From Clostridia bacterium (GTDB lineage: Bacteria > Bacillota > Clostridia > Oscillospirales > Acutalibacteraceae), in NCBI GenBank assembly GCA_017625835.1, contig JAGAKF010000076.1, positions 1 to 64,000 of the forward strand: DNA of 64,000 nt, given 5' to 3'. Within the stretch, counting starts at the first letter, position 1, and the number at the start of each line of letters is the position of its first letter. The translations under genes and the position numbers were made by a program. The notes beneath the pieces were generated by a model. It searched no databases, was not told where the DNA came from, and saw only the letters and a program-made list of their open reading frames with translations. Positions 10,424 to 19,223 of this stretch are shown one piece after another.

Positions 10424-10460
10424 ATGACCTGAACTCAGAAGTTCAGGTCATTGTTTTTTA
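10424..10460 (+). terminator. Terminator after the symporter gene
   Basis: ATGACCTGAACT and AGTTCAGGTCAT form a perfect 12-bp stem, followed by TGTTTTTTATTT. It probably also serves the convergent minus-strand gene. Confidence 0.92.
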
Positions 10461-10467
10461 TTTAAAA

Positions 10468-11013
10468 TCAGATATTTTCAAAAGATGTTTCGTTTATCAT
10501 TCTGTCAAAATATGCCGAGCCTTCGGTGAATATCCTTTTGCCGAGTTCAACGATCTCCGGCCAATTAATATTACAAAGCATTGCGAACTGCTCGCCGATA
10601 TTCGTCGTTGCATCGCCCTCTTTTTTAAGCGCAAGAAGATAGAATGTAAAAGCCGCACCGTCGGAAATATTGTTATAATATCCGCTTTCGTTCGCTTTCA
10701 GATGTTCATACATTGCCGAACTTGCCGTTTCGGCAAGGAATTCGACAGCAATGTTTCTCTGGATGCTGTATTCTGCCATAAAGGTAAGCAGAACTCTCGT
10801 CTGGTAAAGCAGAGCCGCTGTCATATTCAATTCGCCAAAGCTGACAATTCCGTCTTCGGGGCGGACTGCCGCCATACGCTGACCGAGCGCAACCGCTTTG
10901 TCGCGGTTTCCGTTCGCAACGTGAAGCTGAATTTCATCGTTGATCGCCTGAAATTCGCCCGTTTCCGTCATTGATTTTTTGACATAGATTTTAATATCTC
11001 TGTCGTCTGCCAT
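10468..11013 (-). CDS. Uncharacterised helical protein, coupled to the PHP gene
   Basis: I do not recognise this 181-residue protein. It looks soluble and mostly helical, with no signal peptide, membrane segment or cysteine motif. It begins MADDRDIKIYVKKSMTETGE. Residues around 80-110 and 125-150 are amphipathic. It starts 21 bases after the PHP-domain gene on the same strand and is probably co-transcribed with it, which is the only functional hint. The codon pattern resembles its neighbours, so it is likely a real native gene. Confidence 0.75.
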   Translation of the reverse strand: MADDRDIKIYVKKSMTETGEFQAINDEIQLHVANGNRDKAVALGQRMAAVRPEDGIVSFGELNMTAALLYQTRVLLTFMAEYSIQRNIAVEFLAETASSAMYEHLKANESGYYNNISDGAAFTFYLLALKKEGDATTNIGEQFAMLCNINWPEIVELGKRIFTEGSAYFDRMINETSFENI

Positions 11014-11034
11014 TTTTATGTCTCCAATACAGAA

Positions 11035-11904
11035 TTATTTTTCTTCAGCAGCAAGCTTCTTCTGCTGACGGCGAACCTTCGCCTTGTAATTCATAAATTC
11101 GCTGTAATTAGCATCAGGTGTTGTGTGCGAAGCGAGAGAAACACAATGATTGTTGTTTCTGCCTCGAAAATCACTACCGCCGACTGCAAGCAAATTATTC
11201 TTCTTTGCAAAAACAGCAAGCTCGGCAGTTGTCTCCTCGTCGTGCTGAGGACACCATACTTCGATTCCGTCAAGACCTGCTTTGATAAGCTTTTCAAGAA
11301 CGGTTGTGCCCTTATAAGTGCCTGTATATGCAAGGATTGCGATACCGCCTGCGTCGTGAATTGCAGAAATTATCTCTTCGGGTTCGGAAAGCTTAGGTCT
11401 TACAAGAATGCTGTTTTCCGTGCCTTCTGTAAACAGTTCGTTATAAAGATCGCCGTAAAGCTCGGTTGTGATTCCGCTTTCGACAAGAGCTGCCATAATA
11501 TGTACAGGGTAAACGTTCGTTGAACCCTGGGCACATTTGAGAACAAGATCAGCCGTGATCGGGAACTTCTGCGCCGCCTTAATCATCATATACTGTGCCG
11601 CGCGCTTTCTTGCAAGAAGATTGCGGTGGCATACCCCCTCAAGGCGGTCGGGCGAATCACTCAAATAACCGATAATATAAACTTCAGCTTTGTTTTCGCT
11701 GTCGTAGGAGGAAATCTCCACACCGGGAATAACCTTGATACCGTGGCGTTCGCCGATAAGCTTCGCACGGATTGTACCTGCAAGGCAATCACGGTCGGTA
11801 ATAGCGAGGGCTTCAACTCCGCGTTTCTGTGCCAATAAAATTATATCGTCGATACCCATAGAGCCATCAGACAGTTTTGTGTGACAATGCAAATCTACCG
11901 TCAT
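11035..11904 (-). CDS. PHP-domain protein with altered metal site (possible pseudo-phosphoesterase)
   Basis: The fold matches the YciV/RNase AM-like PHP phosphoesterases (289 residues). HCH (6-8), LSDG and PGVE (60-63) are normal. Three usual metal ligands are replaced: the His of TDHD is Arg38 (AITDRDC), the His of AHP is Tyr193 (ILAYTG), and the His of SDFHG is Arg247 (GGSDFRG). The trinuclear metal centre should therefore be lost or remodelled, and activity as a nuclease or nucleotide phosphatase is doubtful. The gene is intact with normal codon use, so it is under selection for something. It is first in a two-gene unit with the 181-residue protein. The C-terminus is basic (KVRRQQKK). Confidence 0.85.
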   Translation of the reverse strand: MTVDLHCHTKLSDGSMGIDDIILLAQKRGVEALAITDRDCLAGTIRAKLIGERHGIKVIPGVEISSYDSENKAEVYIIGYLSDSPDRLEGVCHRNLLARKRAAQYMMIKAAQKFPITADLVLKCAQGSTNVYPVHIMAALVESGITTELYGDLYNELFTEGTENSILVRPKLSEPEEIISAIHDAGGIAILAYTGTYKGTTVLEKLIKAGLDGIEVWCPQHDEETTAELAVFAKKNNLLAVGGSDFRGRNNNHCVSLASHTTPDANYSEFMNYKAKVRRQQKKLAAEEK

Positions 11905-12044
11905 TTTTAAATAATCCTCCCATTTTCGTTAATGCTGCTATTTTTGGCGATACTAGCCTAATGCTATTATACTGCAAAAGCATCACGATTTCAAGAGATT
12001 ATTTTTTTCAAAACGGCTTTTTTGTCAAAAAATTAAAAAATTTA

Positions 12045-12968
12045 TCAGAAAATGCTCTCAATGACTTTGGAACATTCGACGGGAGAATAAACCCAATGGT
12101 CAATATGATCGGATTCGGTGTAGTACTTGATTGGTGCGGTCGGGTATTCCGCCTCGAAAGCATCAACGATTATAAGCTTTATCTTCATCCTTTCGGGTAG
12201 CATACTTTTAATATATACGCCTGCGTGACTGCCTGCCGTAATACCTTCGGAGTATTCTGCAAGCCCTGCAAGGTTCGGAGTAAGCTCAACAAAGATTCCG
12301 TAGTTTTCAATCGAACGGACAATTCCGGGGACGGTTTCTCCCGGTGAAAACTCCCCTGCATTCTGCTCCCACGTTCCGAGAAGCTCTTTGTGAGAAAAAG
12401 TAATTCTTCCGAATTCGTCAACGGTTTTCACAACAACTTTTATCATCTGTCCGATATGGAAGCGCACGGACGGATGCGGAATTCGCGAAACGGAGATGCT
12501 GTCGATCGGAAGAAGTCCGTTGATACCTGCACCGATATCAAGAAATACCCCGAAGCTTTCCATATGCGTTACCTTTGCCTGAATAACGTCGCCTGGTCTT
12601 AATTTTGAAATATAATTGTCGATACAGTCCTGCTGGACTGAACGGCGGCTGAGGATTGCATAATCCCTGTCGTTACTGTCCTTACGGAAACCGAGAATAT
12701 GGAACATTACGGGTTTGTTTACCCTTGAAATAAGTGCGATGTCCCTTACCGTGCCGTCACTGATTCCGACGGCACCTTCCTCGTGCGGAATAATGCCGTA
12801 CATACAGCCGAGATCAACGCGAAGGTCGTGATTTTTGTCGCATACAAGTGCCCTCGCCTCAACAACAGCACCCGTAAAAAATGCCTCGTGAAGTGAATTC
12901 GGGGAGGAAAGATACGCCTGGTTTGAGGGTGTCGAAATGAGCTGACCCTCGGGTTTGAAAGTTTGCAT
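12045..12968 (-). CDS. S1-domain RNA-binding protein (short ribosomal protein S1-like)
   Basis: A 307-residue cytoplasmic protein with S1/OB-fold repeats. A degenerate first repeat covers about residues 30-110, a clear S1 repeat about 120-195 (GDVIQAKVTHMESFGVFLDI), and a third about 205-275 (GETVPGIVRSIENYGIFVEL). Clostridia often carry such short S1-like proteins in place of the six-domain S1 of proteobacteria; they bind mRNA or ribosomes. It stands alone, with no neighbour on the same strand close by. The exact role (translation initiation or RNA turnover) cannot be told from sequence. Confidence 0.85.
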   Translation of the reverse strand: MQTFKPEGQLISTPSNQAYLSSPNSLHEAFFTGAVVEARALVCDKNHDLRVDLGCMYGIIPHEEGAVGISDGTVRDIALISRVNKPVMFHILGFRKDSNDRDYAILSRRSVQQDCIDNYISKLRPGDVIQAKVTHMESFGVFLDIGAGINGLLPIDSISVSRIPHPSVRFHIGQMIKVVVKTVDEFGRITFSHKELLGTWEQNAGEFSPGETVPGIVRSIENYGIFVELTPNLAGLAEYSEGITAGSHAGVYIKSMLPERMKIKLIIVDAFEAEYPTAPIKYYTESDHIDHWVYSPVECSKVIESIF

Positions 12969-13086
12969 ATATGTTTTACCACCGTTGTTTTCGGCGGAAT
13001 TACCGCCTTTAAATTGTTTTTCTACTTAAATAATATGAATGTTTTGCCCGTTAATGACAAAAAATGTATACAACCAAAATTAATTG

Positions 13087-13095
13087 TGATATAAT
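13087..13095 (+). promoter_or_regulatory. Extended -10 promoter for DUF951-prfA-tsaC/coaE
   Basis: TGATATAAT matches the extended -10 consensus (TGnTATAAT) about 30 bases before the DUF951 start. No good -35 box is present, as allowed for extended -10 promoters. Confidence 0.55.
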
Positions 13096-13126
13096 ATATT
13101 ATTAATTAACGTACGGAGGGATAGTA

Positions 13127-13327
13127 ATGGATGTTCGTGTCGGAGATAAACTCGTAATGAAAAAGAATCACCCGTGTGGGTGCAATACTTTTGACGTGTT
13201 GCGTTCGGGAATGGATTTTAAAATCAAATGTGAAAAATGCGGACACGAAGTTATGGTGCCGCGCGTAAAGGCGGAGAAAAATATCCGCAAGATCCTCCGT
13301 GGTGACGAGGAGATCAAGAAGATGTAA
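13127..13327 (+). CDS. DUF951 family protein
   Basis: A 66-residue protein of the widespread Firmicutes DUF951 family, function unknown. It shows the typical layout: an N-terminal RVGD segment, CGC (HPCGC, 20-24), and a CEKCGHEV knuckle (35-42) suggesting a small Zn-binding or nucleic-acid-associated fold, then a basic tail. The ATG follows GGAGGG. It is the first gene of a run with prfA and tsaC-coaE, spaced about 40 bases from prfA, so it may act in translation. That is inference from position. Confidence 0.9.
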   Translation: MDVRVGDKLVMKKNHPCGCNTFDVLRSGMDFKIKCEKCGHEVMVPRVKAEKNIRKILRGDEEIKKM

Positions 13328-13367
13328 AAAGAATCCTTTTTCAGAGTAACTAATTTTGGAGGATTTT

Positions 13368-14435
13368 ATGTTAGATAAATTGAAATCGGTCGAAGAAAAG
13401 TTTGAAGACATTAACGCACAACTCTGCGACCCCGACGTTGTGTCGGATATTGAAAAGTACCGCAAACTGATGCAGGACGTCAAACATCTTACACCGATAG
13501 TTGAAAAATACCGTGAATACAAAAAAGTGAATTCCGACCTTGAAGAAGCAAAGATGCTCCTTGACGAAGGCGGACTTGATAAGGATTTCCGCGAAATGGT
13601 GCTCGAACAGCTTGAGGATTCGAAAGCGCAGATCGAAGTTATCGGCGAGGAGCTGAAGATTCTCCTTCTTCCCCGTGACCCGAACGACGACAGAAATGTT
13701 ATCATCGAAATCCGCGGCGGTGCAGGCGGTGAGGAATCCGCACTTTTTGCAAACTCACTTTTCAGAATGTACTCAATGTACGCTGAAACTAAGGGTTGGA
13801 AGCCCGAAATATTAAGTTCAAACCCCACTGAGCTCGGCGGATTCAAGGAAGTCAGCTTTATGATAAGCGGCGACGGTGCGTACTCACGTTTCAAGTTTGA
13901 AAGCGGTGTTCATCGTGTTCAGCGTGTTCCCGAAACTGAGTCGCAGGGACGAATCCACACCTCGACAGTAACGGTTGCCGTTCTTCCCGAAGCTCAGGAC
14001 GTTGATATCGAAATCAACCCTGCAGATTTGCAGATTGATACCTTCCGTTCAAGCGGTGCAGGCGGTCAGCACATCAACAAAACCGAATCGGCAATCCGAA
14101 TCACCCACATGCCGACGGGTACTGTTGTTGAGTGTCAGGACGAGCGCAGCCAGCACAAGAACAGGGACAAGGCGATGAAAATTCTCCGTTCGAGAATTCT
14201 TGATGCTGAACGCGAAAAACAGAACAAGGAAATTGCAGGCGAGCGAAAGTCGCAGGTCGGTACAGGCGACAGAAGCGAACGAATCCGAACATACAACTAT
14301 CCGCAGGGCCGTGTCAGCGACCACAGAATCGGACTCACTTTATATAAGCTTGAGGCGATTCTCAATGGCGACCTTGACGAAGTGATTGACGCGCTCATCA
14401 CTGCAGACACAGCTGAAAAGCTGAAATCGGAATAA
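13368..14435 (+). CDS. prfA: Peptide chain release factor 1
   Basis: Recognises UAA/UAG stop codons and triggers peptide release on the ribosome. It has 355 residues, normal for RF1. The GGQ catalytic motif lies at 232-234 ([15 protein letters not shown]) and the codon-recognition tripeptide region PET near residue 187 (RVPETESQG). The ATG at 13368 has GGAGG seven bases ahead; an in-frame TTG at 13356 overlaps that site and is not the start. The downstream TsaC-CoaE gene begins 15 bases after the stop. The usual Firmicutes partner prmC is absent here. Confidence 0.97.
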   Translation: MLDKLKSVEEKFEDINAQLCDPDVVSDIEKYRKLMQDVKHLTPIVEKYREYKKVNSDLEEAKMLLDEGGLDKDFREMVLEQLEDSKAQIEVIGEELKILLLPRDPNDDRNVIIEIRGGAGGEESALFANSLFRMYSMYAETKGWKPEILSSNPTELGGFKEVSFMISGDGAYSRFKFESGVHRVQRVPETESQGRIHTSTVTVAVLPEAQDVDIEINPADLQIDTFRSSGAGGQHINKTESAIRITHMPTGTVVECQDERSQHKNRDKAMKILRSRILDAEREKQNKEIAGERKSQVGTGDRSERIRTYNYPQGRVSDHRIGLTLYKLEAILNGDLDEVIDALITADTAEKLKSE

Positions 14436-14450
14436 TTCCGAGGTGATTTT

Positions 14451-16040
14451 TTGAATACAAAGTTTTATAAAAAATGTGATGCTTCCGAGCTTACGGAAGC
14501 CGCAGAAACATTAAAAAACGGTGGACTTGTTGCAATTCCTACCGAAACGGTTTACGGACTTGCTGCGAACGCCTATAACAGAGATGCTGTTTCAAAAGTT
14601 TTTGAAGCCAAGGGCAGGCCGACAGACAACCCGATGATAGTCCACATCTCCAAGCTTGAAGAAATTTACCCGTTGGTTACGGATTTCCCCGAAAAAGCAA
14701 AGGCTCTCGCCGAGGCTTTCTGGCCGGGGCCGCTTACGATGATTCTTCCGAAATCCGACCTTGTACCGCGTGAAGTTGCGCCGAAGCTGGAGACCGTTGC
14801 GGTACGTATGCCGTCGCACCCGATCGCAAGAAAGATTATTGAGCTTGCAGGTATTCCCCTTGCCGCACCGTCGGCAAATTCTTCGGGTTCACCGAGCCCG
14901 ACAACTGCACAGCACGTACTCAACGACCTTGACGGTAAAATTGACGCCATTGTTGACGGTGGAGAATGCGACGTTGGAATTGAATCGACCGTAATAACTC
15001 TTGCGACAGAAGTTCCGAGGCTTCTGCGACCGGGCGGAATAACCGTTGACCAGCTTGAATCCGTACTCGGTCACGTTGACGTTGACCCGGCGGTTGTTTC
15101 CGAACTTGAAGACGGTGTTGCACCTGCTTCACCCGGAATGAAATATAAGCATTATTCGCCAAAAGCGGAAGTATATATTGTTGAAGGAAGTCTCGAAAGC
15201 TTTAAGTTCCTGATCGATTCCGAAGCACAGGAGGGCGATATGGCACTTTGCTTTAACGGTGAAGAAAACGATATCCCGATACCAAGTCTTTCTTTCGGTG
15301 ACGAGGATAATCTTGAATCGCAGGCACATCTGCTCTTTGCACAGCTAAGAAAATTTGACGAGCTGAAGGCAAAAAGAGTTTTCGTCCGCGCTCCGTCAAG
15401 CGACGGCGTAGGACTCGGAGTTTACAACAGGCTTCTTCGTGCGGCGGCTTTCAAGGTAATCAAACCTACCGTCATCTACGGTCTTACAGGTCAGACGGGC
15501 GCAGGAAAAAGCACTGTCGGACAGATGCTCAGCGAAAAAGGTTACCTTATCGTTGACGGTGACGTTGCCGCAAGAGCAGTTGTCGAAAAAGGTTCACCTG
15601 TTCTTGAAGAATTAAGCGAAGCTTTCGGCTCGGATATCCTTGACAGGAATGGCGAACTGATCCGTTCCGCACTTGCAAAAAAAGCTTTCGCAACGGAAGA
15701 AGCAAGGCAGAAGCTCAATAGCATCACCCACCCTGCCGTTACAAAATGGTCAATAGATTTTATCAAAGAAAATCTTAACGAGAACCACAAGGGTGTCGTC
15801 ATTGATGCGGCGGCAATTTTCGACAGCGACATTCAGCGCTACTGCACAAAAATGATCGTTGTCACTGCCCCCGAAGAAGAACGCCTTGCAAGAATCCTTT
15901 CGCGTGACGGACTTTCACGTGAAGCTGCGATGCTTCGGATTAAGGCGCAGAAAGACGAGCAATACTATAAAGAAAGGGCAGATATTCTCGTCCGTAATTT
16001 TGCTCCGTACGACCTTTCGCAGGAGCTGGAATTATTATAA
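14451..16040 (+). CDS. Bifunctional threonylcarbamoyl-AMP synthase / dephospho-CoA kinase fusion
   Basis: A 529-residue fusion. Residues about 8-200 are the Sua5/TsaC domain (IPTETVYGLAANA, KGRPTDNPMIVHIS), which makes threonylcarbamoyl-AMP for the t6A37 tRNA modification. Residues about 225-335 are the Sua5 C-terminal domain (SPGMKYKHYSPKAEVYIV). From about 340 there is a complete CoaE: P-loop GLTGQTGAGKST (344-355), IVDGDVAARAVV, ITHPAV and VVTAPEEERLARIL. CoaE phosphorylates dephospho-CoA to CoA. The start is a TTG behind GAGGTG. There is no stop or frameshift between the parts. The order after prfA is usual for sua5 in Firmicutes; the CoaE tail is the novelty. Confidence 0.93.
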   Translation: MNTKFYKKCDASELTEAAETLKNGGLVAIPTETVYGLAANAYNRDAVSKVFEAKGRPTDNPMIVHISKLEEIYPLVTDFPEKAKALAEAFWPGPLTMILPKSDLVPREVAPKLETVAVRMPSHPIARKIIELAGIPLAAPSANSSGSPSPTTAQHVLNDLDGKIDAIVDGGECDVGIESTVITLATEVPRLLRPGGITVDQLESVLGHVDVDPAVVSELEDGVAPASPGMKYKHYSPKAEVYIVEGSLESFKFLIDSEAQEGDMALCFNGEENDIPIPSLSFGDEDNLESQAHLLFAQLRKFDELKAKRVFVRAPSSDGVGLGVYNRLLRAAAFKVIKPTVIYGLTGQTGAGKSTVGQMLSEKGYLIVDGDVAARAVVEKGSPVLEELSEAFGSDILDRNGELIRSALAKKAFATEEARQKLNSITHPAVTKWSIDFIKENLNENHKGVVIDAAAIFDSDIQRYCTKMIVVTAPEEERLARILSRDGLSREAAMLRIKAQKDEQYYKERADILVRNFAPYDLSQELELL

Positions 16041-16130
16041 GATACGGTTCGTGCATAAGTTGTCAAAGTTATGTAAAATAAAAAATTGCTATTTATATTT
16101 TAAAGTCAATAATTGTAAGGAGGACTCGAA

Positions 16131-17537
16131 ATGAGCGAAGAAAAAACAGAAGTACAGCTTCTTCAGGAGAAGCTTATGATGGACAAAAAACACGCCGCCA
16201 AGGTAATTGACGACGCAGAAATGGCAAAGGCTATGGACTTTGCGGAAGGATACAAAAAATTCCTTAACGACAACAAGACTGAGCGTGAAGTTGCCGCTTT
16301 CATTATTGAAGAAGCAAAGAAGCGCGGTTTCGTTGAATTTGACAAGTTCGGCGAATACAAGCCGGGCGACAAGGTTTACTACCTCAACCGCAAAAAGGCA
16401 GTTATCCTCGCTGTAATCGGTAAGAAGAGTATCGCAGAAGGCGCACATATTGCTGCGGCTCACATCGACTCTCCAAGAGTTGACCTCAAGCCGAATCCGC
16501 TTTACGAAGCGAGCGAAATTGCTCTTTTCAAAACACATTACTATGGCGGAATCAGAAAGTATCAGTGGCCGACAGTGCCTCTTTCAATGCACGGTATAAT
16601 CGTTCGCAAGGACGGCACAGAGGTTGAAGTTAACATCGGTGAAAAAGAGGGCGATCCCCAGTTCATTATCTCCGACCTTCTTCCGCACCTTGCACGTGAG
16701 CAGAGCGAAAGAAAGCTCGGTCAGGGCATCAGAGGCGAAGAGCTCAACGTTATCGTAGGTTCACTTCCGTTCAAATCAGACTCAGGCAGTGAGCTTGTAA
16801 AACTTAATATTATGAAAATGCTCAACGACAAGTACGGCATCGTTGAGGAAGATTTCCTTACAGCTGAGCTTGAAATGGTACCCGCAACAAAGGTTAACGA
16901 CATTGGCTTTGACCGCAGCCTCATCGGCGGATACGGCCATGACGACCGCGTTTGTGCATACCCCGAGCTTATGGCAATCCTCGACCTTGAGGAAGCTCCC
17001 GAGCATACAGCTGTTGCAGTTTTTGCAGACAAGGAAGAAACAGGTTCAGACGGCAACACAGGCCTCCAGTCTTCATACCTTCGTTATTTCATCGCTGACC
17101 TTGCAAGACTTGAGGGTCTTATGGGCAGAGATGCACTTTCAAAATCAAAGTGCCTTTCAGCTGACGTTAACGCGGCTTTCGACCCAACATTCCCCTCACC
17201 CTTTGAGGCTGCTAACTCAGCATACATCAACAAGGGTATCGTTGTTACAAAGTACACGGGTTCAGGCGGAAAGGGCGGCACATCTGACGCAAGCGCAGAA
17301 TTCGTCGGCGAAGTTACAAGAATCTTCAACAACGCAGATGTCTGCTGGCAGATGGGTGAGCTCGGTGCCGTTGATGCAGGCGGCGGCGGAACGGTTGCAA
17401 AGTATGTTGCAAACCTTGACATTGACGTTGTTGACGTCGGCGTTCCCGTGCTTTCAATGCACGCTCCGTACGAGGTTGTTTCCAAGCTTGACGTTTATAT
17501 GACAAACAAGGCAATCTCCGCATTCTTCAAAGCATAA
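16131..17537 (+). CDS. M18 family aminopeptidase (aspartyl aminopeptidase-like)
   Basis: A cytosolic zinc metallopeptidase of 468 residues that trims N-terminal residues from peptides. M18 marks: metal ligand His111 in AAHIDSPRVDLKP, the catalytic DKEETGSDG stretch near 305, a Gly-rich SGGKGGTSDASAEF segment, and the C-terminal metal ligand in SMHAPYEVVS. The ATG follows AAGGAGG. It lies 90 bases after the TsaC-CoaE gene with its own terminator, and is probably its own unit. Confidence 0.93.
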   Translation: MSEEKTEVQLLQEKLMMDKKHAAKVIDDAEMAKAMDFAEGYKKFLNDNKTEREVAAFIIEEAKKRGFVEFDKFGEYKPGDKVYYLNRKKAVILAVIGKKSIAEGAHIAAAHIDSPRVDLKPNPLYEASEIALFKTHYYGGIRKYQWPTVPLSMHGIIVRKDGTEVEVNIGEKEGDPQFIISDLLPHLAREQSERKLGQGIRGEELNVIVGSLPFKSDSGSELVKLNIMKMLNDKYGIVEEDFLTAELEMVPATKVNDIGFDRSLIGGYGHDDRVCAYPELMAILDLEEAPEHTAVAVFADKEETGSDGNTGLQSSYLRYFIADLARLEGLMGRDALSKSKCLSADVNAAFDPTFPSPFEAANSAYINKGIVVTKYTGSGGKGGTSDASAEFVGEVTRIFNNADVCWQMGELGAVDAGGGGTVAKYVANLDIDVVDVGVPVLSMHAPYEVVSKLDVYMTNKAISAFFKA

Positions 17538-17552
17538 GCAAAACAAAAAACA

Positions 17553-17583
17553 AAACCGCAATCCAATCGGATTGCGGTTTTTT
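17553..17583 (+). terminator. Terminator between the M18 peptidase and maf
   Basis: AACCGCAATCC and GGATTGCGGTT form the stem around AATC, followed by TTTT. A-tracts on the left side make it usable from both strands. Confidence 0.9.
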
Positions 17584-17606
17584 GCTGAATTTCAATAGTT
17601 TTATTT

Positions 17607-18167
17607 TCAGGCGTCAAATTCCTTCAAGTTTCTGTAAACTGCAGACACAGGAAGACCAACAACATTGAAATAATCGCCGTTTATTTTTCTGATAAGTACA
17701 CAGCCTTTGCCCTGGATTCCGTAAGCACCTGCTTTATCCATCGGCTCTTTCGTTGCAACGTAAGCTTCAATCTCGTCTTTCGTAAGGTCGTAAAACTCAA
17801 CCTGAGTTGCTTCGCAGAAGGTTTTTACCTTTTCACCTTTTATCAGCGCAACTCCCGTATAAACTGTATGCGTTTTGCCCGAAAGCATTGTAAGAAGCTC
17901 CACAGCGTTTTCTTCCGATATCGGCTTTCCGAGAATTTTGCCGTCAAGGACAACGACTGTATCCGCACCGATAACAACAGATTCGGGATTCTGCGCCGCG
18001 ACAGCGCCTGCCTTTTGCAAAGCAAGGGACATTACAACCCCGTCAGGAGTAAGCGTTTCGTCAATCACCTCGTCCACATCGGCAACTTTTACAACAAAAT
18101 CAATGCCTGCTGTTGTAAGAAGCTCCTTTCTCCGCGGTGAAGCTGACGCAAGAATTATCTCTGCCAT
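17607..18167 (-). CDS. maf: Maf-like nucleoside triphosphate pyrophosphatase
   Basis: Hydrolyses non-canonical or modified NTPs to NMP and pyrophosphate; Maf is linked to septum control in Bacillus. It has 186 residues. It opens with IILASASPRRKELL, then VIGADTVVVLDGKILGKP and SGKTHTVYTGVAL, all Maf signatures. The ATG at 18167 overlaps the Nudix stop as TAATG, indicating translational coupling; a GTG six bases upstream is possible but less likely. It is last in a Nudix-maf pair. Confidence 0.95.
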   Translation of the reverse strand: MAEIILASASPRRKELLTTAGIDFVVKVADVDEVIDETLTPDGVVMSLALQKAGAVAAQNPESVVIGADTVVVLDGKILGKPISEENAVELLTMLSGKTHTVYTGVALIKGEKVKTFCEATQVEFYDLTKDEIEAYVATKEPMDKAGAYGIQGKGCVLIRKINGDYFNVVGLPVSAVYRNLKEFDA

Positions 18168-18712
18168 TACCACAACCCCTTATCACGAAGAAGCTTGACT
18201 TTCAATACAGCTGCCTGAGTTTTGCCGTCACGCAGTTCGTTATTGAGAACCATTTCAACAGCCTTATCAAGCGGGATTTTTTCAACATTAAGGAACTCGT
18301 CCTCATCAAGATTCTGCTTTGTAAAAGTAAGATCCTTTGCGGCATAAAGATGAATTATCTCTCCGCAGTAGCCCGGCGTAGGATAAAACTTGCCAAGATC
18401 TCTGTAGGTTGCGGCAACGCAGCCTGCCTCTTCCTCGAGCTCTCTTTTTCCGCTTTCGAAGGGATCTTCACCTTTTTCAAGCTTGCCTGCAGGAAGCTCG
18501 GCAACAACCTCAAGATACGGATACCTGAACTGTCGCACGAAAAGAAGCTCGTTATCGTCTGTCAAAGCTGCAACGCACACTCCGCCCGGATGTTCAACAA
18601 CCTCACGGATGCAGGGCTTACCATTCGGAAGCTCGGCATCGTCACGGCGGACGTTGATTATTTTACCCTCGTAAATATAATTTTTCTTAACGATTTTTTC
18701 TTCGAGATTCAT
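18167..18712 (-). CDS. Nudix hydrolase, ADP-ribose pyrophosphatase-like
   Basis: A 181-residue cytosolic enzyme. The Nudix box is complete: GKLEKGEDPFESGKRELEEE followed by AG, i.e. GX5EX7REUXEEXGU. The N-terminal beta domain (EGKIINVRRDDAELPNG) and overall length match ADP-ribose pyrophosphatases (NudF), which cleave ADP-ribose to AMP and ribose-5-phosphate. The start at 18712 is supported by GGAGA upstream; a longer in-frame start would enter the preceding terminator. Both this gene and maf clean up nucleotide damage products, which fits their coupling. Confidence 0.93.
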   Translation of the reverse strand: MNLEEKIVKKNYIYEGKIINVRRDDAELPNGKPCIREVVEHPGGVCVAALTDDNELLFVRQFRYPYLEVVAELPAGKLEKGEDPFESGKRELEEEAGCVAATYRDLGKFYPTPGYCGEIIHLYAAKDLTFTKQNLDEDEFLNVEKIPLDKAVEMVLNNELRDGKTQAAVLKVKLLRDKGLW

Positions 18713-18728
18713 ACTGATTTCTCCAATA

Positions 18729-18756
18729 AATAAAAGGGGCAACCATTGGTTGCCCC
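18729..18756 (-). terminator. Terminator after the Asp/Cys-rich protein gene
   Basis: GGGGCAACC and GGTTGCCCC form a stem; on the minus strand it is followed by TTTTATTTATT. It lies only about 15 bases before the Nudix start, so the Nudix gene may need read-through or its own promoter. Confidence 0.8.
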
Positions 18757-18769
18757 GAATTTGTTTAAA

Positions 18770-19198
18770 TTAGTCTTCGTCGTCGCAATCGCAATCACAA
18801 TCGAACTCAAACTCAAGTGTTTCACCGCAAGCGGGGCACTGAATTGTTTCTTCGTCGAGAATGCTGTCGTCAAGGCAGATAATCTCGTTGCAAGCGGGGC
18901 ACTCAACTTCAACATAGTCGTCGCCGCAGCAGCAATCGCAATCATCGTCACAGCAGTCGCAGTCGCAATCGTCTTCGTCAAGAAGGAACTCTTCAACGTC
19001 GCCAAGATCCTCGTCGATTTCGTCAACAAGCTCTTCGAGCATTGCAACTTCGTCCTCAAGATCAGCGATTGAAAGAGCCATCTCTTCGATAACGTCTGCC
19101 ATAGCTTTGATAAGCTTTACTTCGTCTGTCTCTGCCTCAAAATGAGCCATATCAACAAGGCCCTTGATATATGCAGCTTTTTCTGTAACCGTCATCAT
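18770..19198 (-). CDS. Asp/Cys-rich protein with zinc-ribbon tail (CD1247-like N-terminal domain)
   Basis: A 142-residue, very acidic cytosolic protein. Residues 1-70 form a helical domain (VTEKAAYIKGLVDMAHFEAE, then a coiled-coil-like DLEDEVAMLEELVDEIDED). Residues 77-93 are almost only Asp and Cys (DDCDCDCCDDDCDCCCGDD). Then come two CPAC pairs forming a probable zinc ribbon (VECPACNEI, IQCPACGET) and a DCDCDCDDED end. The N-terminal part matches what is annotated in Clostridia as a CD1247 N-terminal domain, of unknown role. The Asp/Cys tract could bind metal or an Fe-S cluster. It sits between efp and the Nudix gene. Confidence 0.8.
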   Translation of the reverse strand: MMTVTEKAAYIKGLVDMAHFEAETDEVKLIKAMADVIEEMALSIADLEDEVAMLEELVDEIDEDLGDVEEFLLDEDDCDCDCCDDDCDCCCGDDYVEVECPACNEIICLDDSILDEETIQCPACGETLEFEFDCDCDCDDED

Positions 19199-19223
19199 TA
19201 TAAAGTCATCCTTTCAAAAAAGA

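Noticed and set aside
13106..13894. Long minus-strand frame opposite DUF951 and prfA
   Set aside because: It is antisense to two firmly identified genes, is Ser/Phe-rich without any motif, and lacks a ribosome site.
18900..19000. Simple-sequence repeat or CRISPR-like array of GTCGCA/AATCGC units
   Set aside because: It is the coding region for the Asp/Cys tract, with irregular units and no spacers.
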